From Acidobacteriaceae bacterium (GTDB lineage: Bacteria; Acidobacteriota; Terriglobia; Terriglobales; Acidobacteriaceae), in contig PLGM01000069.1 of assembly GCA_003139795.1 (NCBI GenBank), forward strand, positions 1 to 51,801: DNA of 51,801 nucleotides, in the 5' to 3' direction. Every line of letters starts with the position of its first letter. The first letter of the stretch is position 1. Shown here in pieces: positions 1-8,115 of the stretch. The position numbers and the translations under genes were made by a program. The notes beneath the pieces were generated by a model. It saw only the letters and a list, made by a program, of their open reading frames with translations. It ran no database searches and had not been told where the DNA came from.

Positions 1-84
1 CACCTGCACTGGGCCGTCCGCTGGCAGGGCGCCTATCTGGACCCCGCCAAACTCCTCCGCCTGGACCTCAGTGCCGTCCGCTAG
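1..84 (+). CDS. M23-family metallopeptidase, C-terminal end only
   Basis: Frame 1 from the first base reads HLHWAVRWQGAYLDPAKLL and a few more residues, then stops with TAG at 82-84. This matches the usual end of LytM/M23 zinc endopeptidases, where the last metal-ligand HxH motif precedes a short 'xVRxxGxxxDP' strand and a leucine-rich end. These enzymes cut peptidoglycan cross-links in the envelope. Only 27 codons are in the window, so subtype and start are unknown. The stop overlaps the stop of the convergent alpha/beta hydrolase (CTAG at 81-84), so the two genes leave no spacer. Confidence 0.7.
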   Translation, partial: HLHWAVRWQGAYLDPAKLLRLDLSAVR

Positions 85-1364
85 CGCGAGACGGCTTCCT
101 CTTCTACCTCGCGTCGAGGAGCGGCAGCAGCCCTCTCGCCGGCTGCCTTCTCCTTCCGCAGCGCCTTGAACGCCCGGTAGACAAACCAGCCCAGGTACCA
201 GCCGTCGAGAAACTTGTAGGGGGTTTCGCCGGTAGTGTAGTGGCCGCAGGGCAGCACCCGCAGCTCGAAGTTGAGGCCATAGTGCCGGAACGCCTCGACC
301 ACCTGGAGCGAGTACTCCTTGGGGAAGGTCAGGTCATAATCGGCGTAGATCAGCAGCACCTTCTTCCCTGGTCCGCCGGCTTCCGGGCTGGCGATCTTGG
401 GGTAATAGCTGCACGGGCTAATGGCCGACCACAGGGCCCGCAGACGGTCCTGCGTAAGGCCGGCTTCCTCGAGCGCCTGCTTTACGTGGCGGGTGCTCTG
501 CCCAGACCAGGTCACGTCGCCGAAGGCCGTCGAGGCGTGGTTGAAGACGTTCACCCGGATGCGCGGGTCGTGTGTGCTGGCCAGAAACGCATAGCAGGAG
601 CCCAGGCTGGTCCCCAGCACGCCGAAGTGTTCGTAGCCCTGCTCCTCCAGCCAATCCAGGCAGCACCGGATATCGACCACCGCTTGCCTGCAGGCCATGA
701 TCGTCCGCCCGATGTTGGCGCTCCCCGAGTAGTCTGACCGTTCCAGCTCCGCTGGGCGGCGAATGTCGTGGTAGGGCATCGAGAGCCGCAGCGCCGAAAC
801 TCCCATGCGGTTGAAGATCGTACATAGGGAATTGTGGCTGAAACCGTCGGCATTCCACTGCGGCAGCACCACAATGGCCTGCTTGGGCCGCTGAGGGTCC
901 TTGTGCGCAGGCGCCGGGTACCAGCGCGCGTTCACCTGGTCGTTCTCCGGATAGGGCGTCCGCTCCGGCGAGGTAAAGCGCAGAAACTGCGCCAGCGGAA
1001 TCTTCCCCTCTGCCGCCTGCTGTCGAATCGCCGCGTCCTGGGCCAGCGTCTCCGGCCGCACATTGGTCGGGAACAGTTGCGGATGCCGCTCTTCCAGCCG
1101 AAAATCCGTTGGCCGCTCATACCCGAAGAACGTATCGCTGTGGCGAATCAGCAGTTCGTTGATCCGCACCATCGCCGCTTCGGCTGCGGCATCGTCGCGC
1201 ACCACCTCCGGGCTGGGCAACGCGGCGCCAAAACCGTGCGCCTCCAGAAACGGCTCGATCCACTCGAAGCCCCACTCCCGCGGGCGTACCACGCGGTTCT
1301 CGTCGCGCATGGTCAGCCGCGTCTCCCACTCGTACATCCAGCGCGCGTATCTCTCTTTGAGCAT
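81..1364 (-). CDS. alpha/beta hydrolase family protein
   Basis: This 427-residue protein has no signal peptide or membrane segment and is predicted cytoplasmic. The alpha/beta-hydrolase signature is clear: nucleophile elbow GTSLGS with Ser253, an acid in the strand LLIYADYD (about 342-344), and a late His375 in CGHYTTGETPY. About 150 N-terminal residues precede the fold and match no domain I recognise. The substrate is unknown. The Ala/Arg/Glu-rich last 25 residues look disordered. No Shine-Dalgarno is visible before the ATG. The gene ends tail to tail with an M23 peptidase and is not in an obvious operon. Confidence 0.75.
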   Translation of the reverse strand: MLKERYARWMYEWETRLTMRDENRVVRPREWGFEWIEPFLEAHGFGAALPSPEVVRDDAAAEAAMVRINELLIRHSDTFFGYERPTDFRLEERHPQLFPTNVRPETLAQDAAIRQQAAEGKIPLAQFLRFTSPERTPYPENDQVNARWYPAPAHKDPQRPKQAIVVLPQWNADGFSHNSLCTIFNRMGVSALRLSMPYHDIRRPAELERSDYSGSANIGRTIMACRQAVVDIRCCLDWLEEQGYEHFGVLGTSLGSCYAFLASTHDPRIRVNVFNHASTAFGDVTWSGQSTRHVKQALEEAGLTQDRLRALWSAISPCSYYPKIASPEAGGPGKKVLLIYADYDLTFPKEYSLQVVEAFRHYGLNFELRVLPCGHYTTGETPYKFLDGWYLGWFVYRAFKALRKEKAAGERAAAAPRREVEEEAVSR

Positions 1365-1453
1365 GATGTTGATTCAAGTTTATCAGCACGGGAGGGGAAC
1401 CATGATCGGCGGGGGAAAGAGCCGTGGCGTCGGTCACAAAGCCAATCGCGGTT

Positions 1454-1861
1454 CTACGCGCGCCGCCGCGCCGGCGGGGCCGTAAACGCCCACCATAAAG
1501 CCAGCACCGTCAGCGCCGTGACGATCCCCAGCGAAATCACGCAATAGAAGCACCACACTTCAAGGACGTACTTCTCGATGCGGGTGAGGTAGAGCGAGAA
1601 TCCCAGCGCAACGAAGGTCAACCCGGCCAGCCACCGGCGTTGCCCCGCCAGCGCCAGCCCTGCCAGCGCAAGGTAGCCGGCGATCCCGATAGCCGCCACC
1701 GGAATGTGTGCGATCTCGGCAAATGGGCTGTGGTTCACGATGCCGCAGTCCCACTTCTCGTTGATGGAGCAAGGCTCCGTTCCGGTCGAGTAGTGGACGC
1801 GCAGCGCCAGCGTGGCAACCAGCGCGCCGGCAAGGGCCAGGAGTGCAATCGCGTATCGCAT
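1454..1861 (-). CDS. VKOR-family (vitamin K epoxide reductase-like) membrane protein
   Basis: A 135-residue integral membrane protein with about four hydrophobic segments (roughly 4-21, 52-72, 76-92, 104-126). The family cysteines are all present: a loop pair Cys31 and Cys39 followed by NHS, and the active-site CFYC motif (Cys104, Cys107). Bacterial VKORs reoxidise DsbA-like proteins using quinone, doing the job of DsbB, so this probably drives disulfide formation in the periplasm. A DsbA-like protein lies near 49 kb. The same frame stays open upstream to 2524, but that part is low-complexity, antisense to nadD and not protein-like, so the ATG at 1861 is chosen. It is divergent from nadD. Confidence 0.85.
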   Translation of the reverse strand: MRYAIALLALAGALVATLALRVHYSTGTEPCSINEKWDCGIVNHSPFAEIAHIPVAAIGIAGYLALAGLALAGQRRWLAGLTFVALGFSLYLTRIEKYVLEVWCFYCVISLGIVTALTVLALWWAFTAPPARRRA

Positions 1862-1903
1862 GGTCGTGAGTTTGATGCTACCAGAGCCCCATGCGCCCAG
1901 GGC

Positions 1904-1955
1904 GTGTACGGAATCGGTGTGCGGGATCCGTGTGCGGAATGCGTGTGCAAGATAC
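1904..1955. repeat. four tandem 13-bp repeats between VKOR gene and nadD
   Basis: Four head-to-tail units occupy 1904-1916, 1917-1929, 1930-1942 and 1943-1955, with consensus GTGTGCGGAATGC. The last unit runs into the proposed -10 box of nadD (TACGAT, 1953-1958). They fill the space between the two divergent genes and may be regulator sites or a slippage-prone spacer. Confidence 0.8.
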
Positions 1956-1958
1956 GAT
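1953..1958 (+). promoter_or_regulatory. -10-like box of nadD (leaderless start)
   Basis: TACGAT ends 6 bases before the nadD ATG at 1965 and no Shine-Dalgarno is present, so transcription may begin at or next to the start codon. No good -35 is seen; the tandem repeats occupy that position. Confidence 0.4.
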
Positions 1959-1964
1959 AGACAG

Positions 1965-2720
1965 ATGGAGCAGTTCCCTTGCGGCCGTCGCGTCGCTTTC
2001 TTCGGCGGCAGTTTCGACCCTCCCCATCTGGGGCATTTGGCCGTGGCGCGTGCTGCCCGTGCGGTGCTCGCGTTGGATACCGTGCTCTTCGCCCCGGTCG
2101 GCGCGCAGCCTCTCAAGCCCCATGGCTTGACGGCAAGTTTTGAAGACCGTCTGGCCATGACCCGCCTGGCCATCGCCGCGGAGCCGGGCTTCGCAATCTC
2201 GCTTGCCGACGCGCCAAAGCCCTCCGCCGCTCCCAACTTCACCCTGGACACTCTGCTTGCCCTGCGCACGGAGCTTTCGCCCGACGGCACCCTGTTTTGC
2301 CTCATGGGCGCCGATGCGTTCTTGGGGCTGCGCCGCTGGCGCCGGTCGGCCGAGATCCCTTTCGTAGCTCCGTTGATCGTCGCTTCCCGCCCCGGCTGGC
2401 AGCTGGACGGCCTGAAGGCAGCGCTGCCCCAGGGCTTGACCATGGAACCCGCACCCGGCTCGGACCAGACCGGCCCCGAATTGCCCGGCTCTGCTGTCGA
2501 GGTCCGGTCCTTCCTTCTTCGCAATCCCGCCGGAGACGCCGCCCCCTTCTATCTTCTCCCTGGGCTGCAGGTCGAGATCAGCGCCTCCCAGATTCGAGAC
2601 GAGATCCGCGAGCGGATTTGCGACCAGGTCCGCGCTGCCTCTGGATCTCCCATAACCTCGCGCCAGCTTCTTCCCAAAGCGGTATTTGATTACATCCGCT
2701 CCCGCGGGCTTTATCGTTAA
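1965..2720 (+). CDS. nadD: nicotinate-nucleotide adenylyltransferase
   Basis: Transfers AMP from ATP to nicotinate mononucleotide, making deamido-NAD in the NAD biosynthesis pathway; cytosolic. The 251-residue protein has the nucleotidyltransferase signature GGSFDPPHLGH at 14-24 and the ISASQIR motif at 205-211 (family ISxTxIR). It is slightly longer than the usual 190-220 residues because of an insert around 150-185 (PGSDQTGPELPGSAVEVRS region). The frame is open 51 codons further upstream, but that stretch overlaps the divergent gene and tandem repeats, so the ATG at 1965 is preferred. rsfS follows after 62 bp, the usual nadD-rsfS order. Confidence 0.93.
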   Translation: MEQFPCGRRVAFFGGSFDPPHLGHLAVARAARAVLALDTVLFAPVGAQPLKPHGLTASFEDRLAMTRLAIAAEPGFAISLADAPKPSAAPNFTLDTLLALRTELSPDGTLFCLMGADAFLGLRRWRRSAEIPFVAPLIVASRPGWQLDGLKAALPQGLTMEPAPGSDQTGPELPGSAVEVRSFLLRNPAGDAAPFYLLPGLQVEISASQIRDEIRERICDQVRAASGSPITSRQLLPKAVFDYIRSRGLYR

Positions 2721-2728
2721 GCCGTAAC

Positions 2729-2757
2729 TTGCCCCTGCCCAAACGAGGGTCTACGAT
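2729..2757 (+). promoter_or_regulatory. promoter of rsfS
   Basis: TTGCCC (2729-2734), a 17-base spacer and TACGAT (2752-2757) lie between the nadD stop and the rsfS start. A GGAG ribosome-binding site (2765-2768) follows. The spacer AAACGAGGG resembles the element upstream of the receptor gene ending at 3540 (see findings). Confidence 0.5.
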
Positions 2758-2782
2758 TGAGTTTGGAGAACATTTCTACCGA

Positions 2783-3421
2783 ATGACAACAACCGAAGCT
2801 CGCCAGCAAATCCGCATCCTCGTTCAGGCCGCGGCCCAGGTCTGCGAAGACAAGAAGGGCCAGGACACACGCATCCTCGAGCTTGACCCCATCGACGCCG
2901 GCCTGTCCGACTTCTTCCTCGTTACCTCAGCCACCAATGACCGCCAGGCCATCGCTATCGCCGATGAGATCGAGCATCGCCTCAAGAAGGATTTCGGCGT
3001 CTTTCCCAACTCCGTCGAGGGCCGCCGTCACGGCGAATGGATTCTCCTCGACTATGTGGACTTCGTGGTCCACGTCTTTCTCGCCCAGCGCCGCGCCTTC
3101 TATGACATTGAACGCCTGCGCAAGTCCGCCCGCCCGCTCACCCCGGCCGAATTCGACGCCGAGCTGAAGGCCGCGCTCGCCGCCAGGACCCTCGCTGCCC
3201 GCAGCAAGGCCGCCGCCAAGCCCAAACCGCCGCAAGACAAACCTGCGGCTGCTCCCAGGCCGAAGAAGCCCGCAAAAAAGCACATCGCCGCCGCCAAATC
3301 CTCAGTTGCGAAGAAGGCGGTAAAGACCTCCGCCGCAAAGAAGACGCCCGCAAAAAAGGCCACACCAGGGAAGTCTGCCGCCGGGAAAGCTGTCGCCGGA
3401 AAGACAAACAACAAGGTCTGA
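2783..3421 (+). CDS. rsfS: ribosomal silencing factor RsfS with Lys/Ala-rich tail
   Basis: RsfS (YbeB/Iojap) binds uL14 on the 50S subunit and blocks subunit joining when nutrients run low. Residues 1-115 cover the whole Iojap domain, including LSDFFLVTSATNDRQ and RRHGEWILLDYVDFVVHVF. The protein is 212 residues, about twice the usual length: residues 140-212 are an Ala/Lys/Pro tail with repeated AKK/KKA units, like the tails of histone H1 or extended HU proteins. The tail may bind rRNA or DNA (inference). The ATG at 2783 is chosen because GGAG lies 14 bases upstream and the domain begins there. A strong terminator follows. Confidence 0.92.
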   Translation: MTTTEARQQIRILVQAAAQVCEDKKGQDTRILELDPIDAGLSDFFLVTSATNDRQAIAIADEIEHRLKKDFGVFPNSVEGRRHGEWILLDYVDFVVHVFLAQRRAFYDIERLRKSARPLTPAEFDAELKAALAARTLAARSKAAAKPKPPQDKPAAAPRPKKPAKKHIAAAKSSVAKKAVKTSAAKKTPAKKATPGKSAAGKAVAGKTNNKV

Positions 3422-3479
3422 CCGGCTGTCTGCTCCGGCAGGACGCTTTCCCTTCCGTTTGATTCATCGCTGAACGCAG

Positions 3480-3509
3480 AAAGGGCGTCCGCCGTGGCGG
3501 ACGCCCTTT
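3480..3509. terminator. bidirectional intrinsic terminator
   Basis: Perfect inverted repeat AAAGGGCGTCCGCC / GGCGGACGCCCTTT (3480-3493 and 3496-3509) between the convergent rsfS and receptor genes. The A and T ends let it act in both directions. Confidence 0.85.
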
Positions 3510-3539
3510 CGGTTGCTGCTCCGGCTTGAGAGCCGGAGG

Positions 3540-6500
3540 TTAGAAGGAAATCTTGCCGTGGACCTGAAGCACGCGCTGCGTAACGGCTGCTCCCTGGAAC
3601 GATCCGTAGGGGCTGGTAGGCGGAGCCTGGGTGCTCTGGATCTGGCCGAAGCTGCTGGAGCTCACGTCCGTGACCGGGTTGGAGAAGTTGGGGTGGTTGA
3701 AGACGTTATAGGCGTTGGCGCCGATCTCAAACGTCATCCCTTCCGTCTTGACGAGCTTCTTGAGCAAGCTGATGTCGGAGTTGACGTAGTGCGGTCCGAA
3801 GATCGCGTTGCGGCTCACGTTCCCGAAGGTTGCTTGGCTGGTGGCGGCAACAAACTGCGATGCCGTGCCGGCTCCCGCGGCGTCCATGCAATCCATATAG
3901 GCGCAGGAGTGCGGATTGCTCCCGGTTGGGTTCAGAATGCCGTGGCGGTTAAGGCCGGGCAAAAGCTGCGCCTCCAAGGTCGTTCCAAAGTTGTGGTAGC
4001 CTCCCAGGACGCCACCATTGGTGAGGCTTAACGGCAAACCGCCCCGGTAGTAGGTCTTGATGCCGACGACCCAGCCGCCCGCAACCTCGTTGACGATCTT
4101 GTTCGACGCCTTGTACGGCTCGTCATACACCGCGTCGCCCACCAGGTCGTGGCGAATGTCGTAGTCGGAATTCGAGTAGTTCAGGCTGCCGGGTCCGAGC
4201 GCCGGGGTCAACTGGTTGACTGCCGCGCCACTGTTGAAGTCCTCGCCCGAACCGCCGTTGGAGATGGTGTCCAGCGAATGGCTGTAGGTGTAGCTCAGTT
4301 GGCCTTGCAGCCCGTGACCGCTGTGCTTGTAGCTGGCGCTGCCGCCGCTGTAGTTGGAGTGAGCGGCATTGGTGAAGGCGGTGACCCGGGCGAAGCGCTG
4401 GTCGGGCGGAGTGGCGGCAACGCCTGCGAAAGGCGAACCCAACCAGGTGCCGCTGGGGTTGTCGAAGCTCCCTGCGCCCGCGTTCTGGTAAGGGTTTTCC
4501 AGGATTTCGTTGAACCCGTAGTTGCCGGCGTAGGTGGCAATGAAAGCGTCGTTCCTGGTGAGCTGCCGCTCCACCTGGAGACTGTATTCCAGGTACTGCG
4601 GCTCCTTGAACGTGCCGGGGAAATAGGCGTTGACATTTGGCGGGTAGAAGGGAATCCCGGCATTGGTTTCGGCAGTGTTGATCTGCTGCACGTTTTGGCC
4701 GCCCAGGAAGCCGGATTGAATGGCTGTGTTGCCAAGGCCCGCATAGGCGCCCACGGTTCCTGCGCCGCCGGGGGCCATGATTCCCGAATAGATGTTTTCG
4801 GTATTGACGTTGGGGAAATTCTGGATGACCCCGTCCAGGAACGCGGCCGGGTAGAGATCGGCAAAAAGTCCTACTCCGCCGCGAATCTCGGTCTTCGCGT
4901 TAAGGCCGTCGTTGAAGCCGAAGCGCGGCTGGAGGTTGAGCTTCTGAACCGACGGGAAGGCGTTCGAGTTGCTCTGCTGAATCGGGCCGCTGTTTGCCGC
5001 ATCGAACGGATTCGTCAAGGTCGACGAGCTGTTCTGGAAGCCGCCCTGGTACAACGAGAAGCAGCCGCTGTGGCACAGCGGATTGCCGGTCCGGTCGGCG
5101 CGAATACCCAGGGTCAGCTTCAGATTGGGCAGCGCCTGGTAGTCATCCTGGATATAGATGCCAACGTTGTAGAGGGCCAGGTGCGCCGTCTGTGCGCCGG
5201 TGTAGGCTTGGTTGAAATTGTTGTAGCCGTAGGTCCCCCAAATGGACGGCGTTGCAGTGTTGACGCTTTGCACGTACCCGCCGGCGAAATCGCCCAGTGA
5301 GAGTTCGACGCCCTCCGGGAAGATGGTATCGATCCGCTGGTCATAGTCGTCGATCAGGGAGCGGCGGAAGTTTTCGCCGAACCGGATCGAGTGCTTGCCG
5401 CGATTCCAGAGGAAATCGTCGATGAACTGGTACATCGTCGAGTCGCGGCCCTGGGTGAGATTGTCGGGAACGCCGAGTAGCGGCATGCCAGGTGCGCCAT
5501 TCACGCCGCTCCCGTCGAGGCCGTCGTCGGAGATGAAGAACATGGGCAGCGCCGCGTAGGATGCGGGGGTGTTCCCCGGCCCGAAGTAAGCCGAGTACCA
5601 ACTGGAGGTCATCACAAAGACGTTGGTCTTGGTGGGGCTGATGACGTAGGTGTCGTTGAACTGGCCCTCATCCTCCGGCTGGATGGAGACGGCGCTGAAC
5701 AGCGGGGTGAGGAAGCTGGTGTAGGTGGGCTGGGAGCCGCGGTCCATCTTGATACGCCCATAGATCTTCTGCTTGTCGCTGACGTTCCAGTCGACGCGGT
5801 TGGTAAGCAGCCATTCGATGTTGATGTTGTTGGCCGCGGCATGGCCGACGGTCATGCAGGGGGTATCGACGCCGAAGGTGCCGCCGGTACCGGTCGGCGT
5901 ACCGGCCAAACCGCCATAGTAAACGCCCAAAGTGCCTACTTCAGCATTGCTTCCGCAGCCGAGATTGCCGCTGGCATCCTGATTGGCCCCGGGTCCGGTC
6001 ACAACGGGTATCGCCGAGGTGTAGGCCGGCGCGCTCTGGTAGTCCTTGAACGCCTGGGCATAGAAACTTTGCGCAACCGCCGGGACGTTCGCGAGAACAT
6101 AGGTCTGCAACGCAGACGAGGGGAACGTGATCGGGCCGCTGGAGCTGGGCAGAACGTAGTGCATGCCCTCATAGTCGGTGAAGAAGAAGAGCTTGTCCTT
6201 GATGATGCGGCCACCGCCGTTGACTGCCCACTGGTTGGCGACTGCGTGCGGACGGGGCGCGCCCAGGAACTGGTTCATCCAGCCGTTGGCGTTCAGAACA
6301 GTACCGTTGTAGTTGTAATCCGCTTCGCCGTGATACCTGTTGGCGCCCGACTTGGTGGTGTAGTTGACGATGGCGCCGGCCGCGCGGCCATACTGCGAGT
6401 TGTAGGCGTTCTGAACGACGGTCGCCTCGGAAAGTTCCCCCTGGCCCAGGGTCAGGTTCGAGCTGCCGGAGTTGCCTAGGTTGAGGAACGGATCCATGTT

Positions 6501-7106
6501 GTCATAGCCGTTCAGCACCAGAAGGTTGGAGATGCCCGGCAGGCCGTCGGAGCTGAAGTTGCCGTAAGCGCCGCCGGCATTCACCACCACGCCCGCCGCG
6601 GTGAAAGCCACCGTCGACACGTCGCCGCCCGGCGTGGGCAGTTCCTCGATCTGCTCTTCGGTGAAGTTCGTCGCCAGCGCCACGTTCTCAGTGTCCACCA
6701 GGGGCAGGGCGGTCGAGGTCACCTCGATGATCGTCCTGTCGCCCCTGGGCGTCACCTTGATGTCGCCTGGGACCGTGGTGCCGAGTACCACCGCAACCTC
6801 AAGGGTGCTGGACTGCAGACCTGTGGCCGAGGCTGACACCTTGTACAGGCCGGGCTTCAGCAGTCCCATTGTGTAATGGCCTTCCGCGTTGGTCTTCACC
6901 GTTTCCTTGGCGTCGGTGGCTGTATCGATCACCACCACCGTCGCGCCGGGAACCACGGCGCCGGTCGAATCTTCAACAACGCCGCTCAGGGCGCCGGTCG
7001 TGTTGGTTTGGGCGTGAGCCATCGTGGCCGTGGTATTCGCCACAAATCCGGCGACCGCCAGCAAACTCATTGCCAGGGCCGCATTCTGTAACCGGAAATA
7101 TCGCAT
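3540..7106 (-). CDS. Oar-like TonB-dependent receptor
   Basis: A 1188-residue outer-membrane protein. A signal peptide ends near MAHAQ (about residue 33). Next comes a carboxypeptidase-regulatory-like beta-sandwich (about 38-115, GALSGVVEDSTGAVVPGATV), then a plug-like region and a long beta-barrel rich in Asn, Gly, Ser and Tyr that ends in Phe. This architecture is typical of the expanded Oar/SusC-like receptors of Acidobacteriota, thought to import oligosaccharides or other large solutes with TonB; the substrate is unknown. The ATG at 7106 has GGAGGAG just upstream; a TTG sits one codon earlier. The gene separates rsfS from rlmH, which are usually adjacent. Confidence 0.88.
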   Translation of the reverse strand: MRYFRLQNAALAMSLLAVAGFVANTTATMAHAQTNTTGALSGVVEDSTGAVVPGATVVVIDTATDAKETVKTNAEGHYTMGLLKPGLYKVSASATGLQSSTLEVAVVLGTTVPGDIKVTPRGDRTIIEVTSTALPLVDTENVALATNFTEEQIEELPTPGGDVSTVAFTAAGVVVNAGGAYGNFSSDGLPGISNLLVLNGYDNMDPFLNLGNSGSSNLTLGQGELSEATVVQNAYNSQYGRAAGAIVNYTTKSGANRYHGEADYNYNGTVLNANGWMNQFLGAPRPHAVANQWAVNGGGRIIKDKLFFFTDYEGMHYVLPSSSGPITFPSSALQTYVLANVPAVAQSFYAQAFKDYQSAPAYTSAIPVVTGPGANQDASGNLGCGSNAEVGTLGVYYGGLAGTPTGTGGTFGVDTPCMTVGHAAANNINIEWLLTNRVDWNVSDKQKIYGRIKMDRGSQPTYTSFLTPLFSAVSIQPEDEGQFNDTYVISPTKTNVFVMTSSWYSAYFGPGNTPASYAALPMFFISDDGLDGSGVNGAPGMPLLGVPDNLTQGRDSTMYQFIDDFLWNRGKHSIRFGENFRRSLIDDYDQRIDTIFPEGVELSLGDFAGGYVQSVNTATPSIWGTYGYNNFNQAYTGAQTAHLALYNVGIYIQDDYQALPNLKLTLGIRADRTGNPLCHSGCFSLYQGGFQNSSSTLTNPFDAANSGPIQQSNSNAFPSVQKLNLQPRFGFNDGLNAKTEIRGGVGLFADLYPAAFLDGVIQNFPNVNTENIYSGIMAPGGAGTVGAYAGLGNTAIQSGFLGGQNVQQINTAETNAGIPFYPPNVNAYFPGTFKEPQYLEYSLQVERQLTRNDAFIATYAGNYGFNEILENPYQNAGAGSFDNPSGTWLGSPFAGVAATPPDQRFARVTAFTNAAHSNYSGGSASYKHSGHGLQGQLSYTYSHSLDTISNGGSGEDFNSGAAVNQLTPALGPGSLNYSNSDYDIRHDLVGDAVYDEPYKASNKIVNEVAGGWVVGIKTYYRGGLPLSLTNGGVLGGYHNFGTTLEAQLLPGLNRHGILNPTGSNPHSCAYMDCMDAAGAGTASQFVAATSQATFGNVSRNAIFGPHYVNSDISLLKKLVKTEGMTFEIGANAYNVFNHPNFSNPVTDVSSSSFGQIQSTQAPPTSPYGSFQGAAVTQRVLQVHGKISF

Positions 7107-7168
7107 CAAAACTCCTCCAGATTGAGTGAGGAACGCAAGGCCCTAGAAAGAAGCCTCTCGATCCGTAA

Positions 7169-7193
7169 ATTGTACTTCCGCGTTTCGGTAAGG
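7169..7193 (-). promoter_or_regulatory. promoter-like element of the receptor gene
   Basis: Minus-strand TACAAT (7174-7169) is preceded by AAACGCGGAAG. The 25-base element matches the rsfS promoter region at 17 of 25 positions. The -10 lies about 63 bases upstream of the ATG. Confidence 0.4.
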
Positions 7194-7448
7194 GAGGTGG
7201 ACCCGACTCGCAAGTCAAATGCAAAAAAGAACAAAAACGCTAAGAAAGAGGAAACATGAGGTCAAGCTTCATGCGTGGATCGCAACCTGCCAAACGCTCT
7301 CCCAGGAACCGCTAGACACTACTTGCCACAAGCAATAGTGCATGAGGACTGCCAATCTCTTCCAATCGCGAAAATAATTCTTTGCCCTTGAAAAGAAATG
7401 ACTTGAAGACCTCGCGTTTCCTCTGCACCAAGAGGCGCAATATGAAAA

Positions 7449-7457
7449 TGTGGATAA
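7449..7457 (-). promoter_or_regulatory. perfect DnaA-box word
   Basis: TGTGGATAA on the + strand is the exact complement of the DnaA box TTATCCACA. I found no other exact copy in the window. It may titrate DnaA, regulate a neighbour, or be chance. Confidence 0.4.
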
Positions 7458-7470
7458 TTTGACCCCCATA

Positions 7471-7512
7471 TTCCAAAAACGGGCACCCGCTCCATTTTTG
7501 AGGAGTTTTCGA
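7471..7512. repeat. REP-like intergenic element (copy 1)
   Basis: CAAAAACGGG (7474-7483) overlapping GGGCACCC (7481-7488), followed by TTTTTGAGGAGTTTT. The same words recur in the intergenic elements near 40.1 and 49.7 kb. Confidence 0.4.
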
Positions 7513-7546
7513 CAAACCTTAGCTCCCCAATCCCGCTACCTTCCGG

Positions 7547-7552
7547 TATCCT
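7547..7552 (+). promoter_or_regulatory. -10-like box of rlmH (leaderless start)
   Basis: TATCCT ends 6 bases before the rlmH ATG at 7559. The bases between are all C or nearly so, with no Shine-Dalgarno. Confidence 0.4.
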
Positions 7553-7558
7553 CCCCCC

Positions 7559-8020
7559 ATGCACCTTACCCTCGCCCATATCGGCGCCCGCACCGACTCT
7601 TCCTCCAAATCCAAGGACAGTTTCGACTCTCTTGCTCAAATCTATCTTGATCGCTGTTCGGCCTTTGCCCGATGCCTGTCGCAGGCATTCCGGACCGAGG
7701 AGGCAATGCTCGAGTGGCTGGGACGGCAGCAGAGCCGCACCCCGGCCATCGTCGTGCTGCTCGATAGCCGTGGCCGGCAAATGACCTCCGAGGCCTTCGC
7801 CGCCTGGCTGGGCGCCCGCCGCGACCAGGGGGCCCAGCACATCGTCTTCGCCATTGGCCCCGCCGACGGCTGGTCTGAGACGGCCCGCGAGCGAGCCCAC
7901 CTGTTGCTCTCGCTGGGGCCCATGACGCTGGCCCATGCGCTGGCCCGCCTGGTCCTCACCGAACAGCTCTACCGGGCATTTACAATTCTCTCTGGCCATC
8001 CCTATCACTCGGGCCACTGA
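7559..8020 (+). CDS. rlmH: 23S rRNA pseudouridine-1915 N3-methyltransferase
   Basis: RlmH is a small SPOUT methyltransferase that methylates pseudouridine 1915 in helix 69 of 23S rRNA on the assembled ribosome. The 153-residue length is normal. The family features are present: LLDSRGRQMTSEAFAAWL, the knot segment FAIGPADGW, and the conserved end LSLGPMTLAHALARL...EQLYRAFTI..GHPYH. No Shine-Dalgarno is seen. In many bacteria rlmH directly follows nadD-rsfS; here a receptor gene lies between. cobO follows after 133 bp. Confidence 0.93.
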   Translation: MHLTLAHIGARTDSSSKSKDSFDSLAQIYLDRCSAFARCLSQAFRTEEAMLEWLGRQQSRTPAIVVLLDSRGRQMTSEAFAAWLGARRDQGAQHIVFAIGPADGWSETARERAHLLLSLGPMTLAHALARLVLTEQLYRAFTILSGHPYHSGH

Positions 8021-8115
8021 GGGACCGGCCTCGACTAGCCGTCAAGGCAATTGCTTTTCGGCTTTCATGCTCACCCAACCCGTACTGTCAACGGGAAAGC
8101 GGATCACTGGCGGCT

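Larger units (their letters stand above)
7107..7558. other. gene-free region upstream of receptor and rlmH
   Basis: This 452-bp region holds the receptor promoter (-10 TACAAT on the minus strand, 7174-7169), a perfect DnaA-box word at 7449-7457, a REP-like segment (7471-7488) and the rlmH -10 (7547-7552). The middle part (7200-7440) is comparatively A+T-rich and shows no convincing gene. Confidence 0.6.

Noticed and set aside
1862..2524. N-terminal extension of the VKOR-like protein
   Set aside because: Lies antisense to nadD and reads as Arg/Ser/Ala-rich sequence; real VKOR proteins begin at the ATG at 1861.
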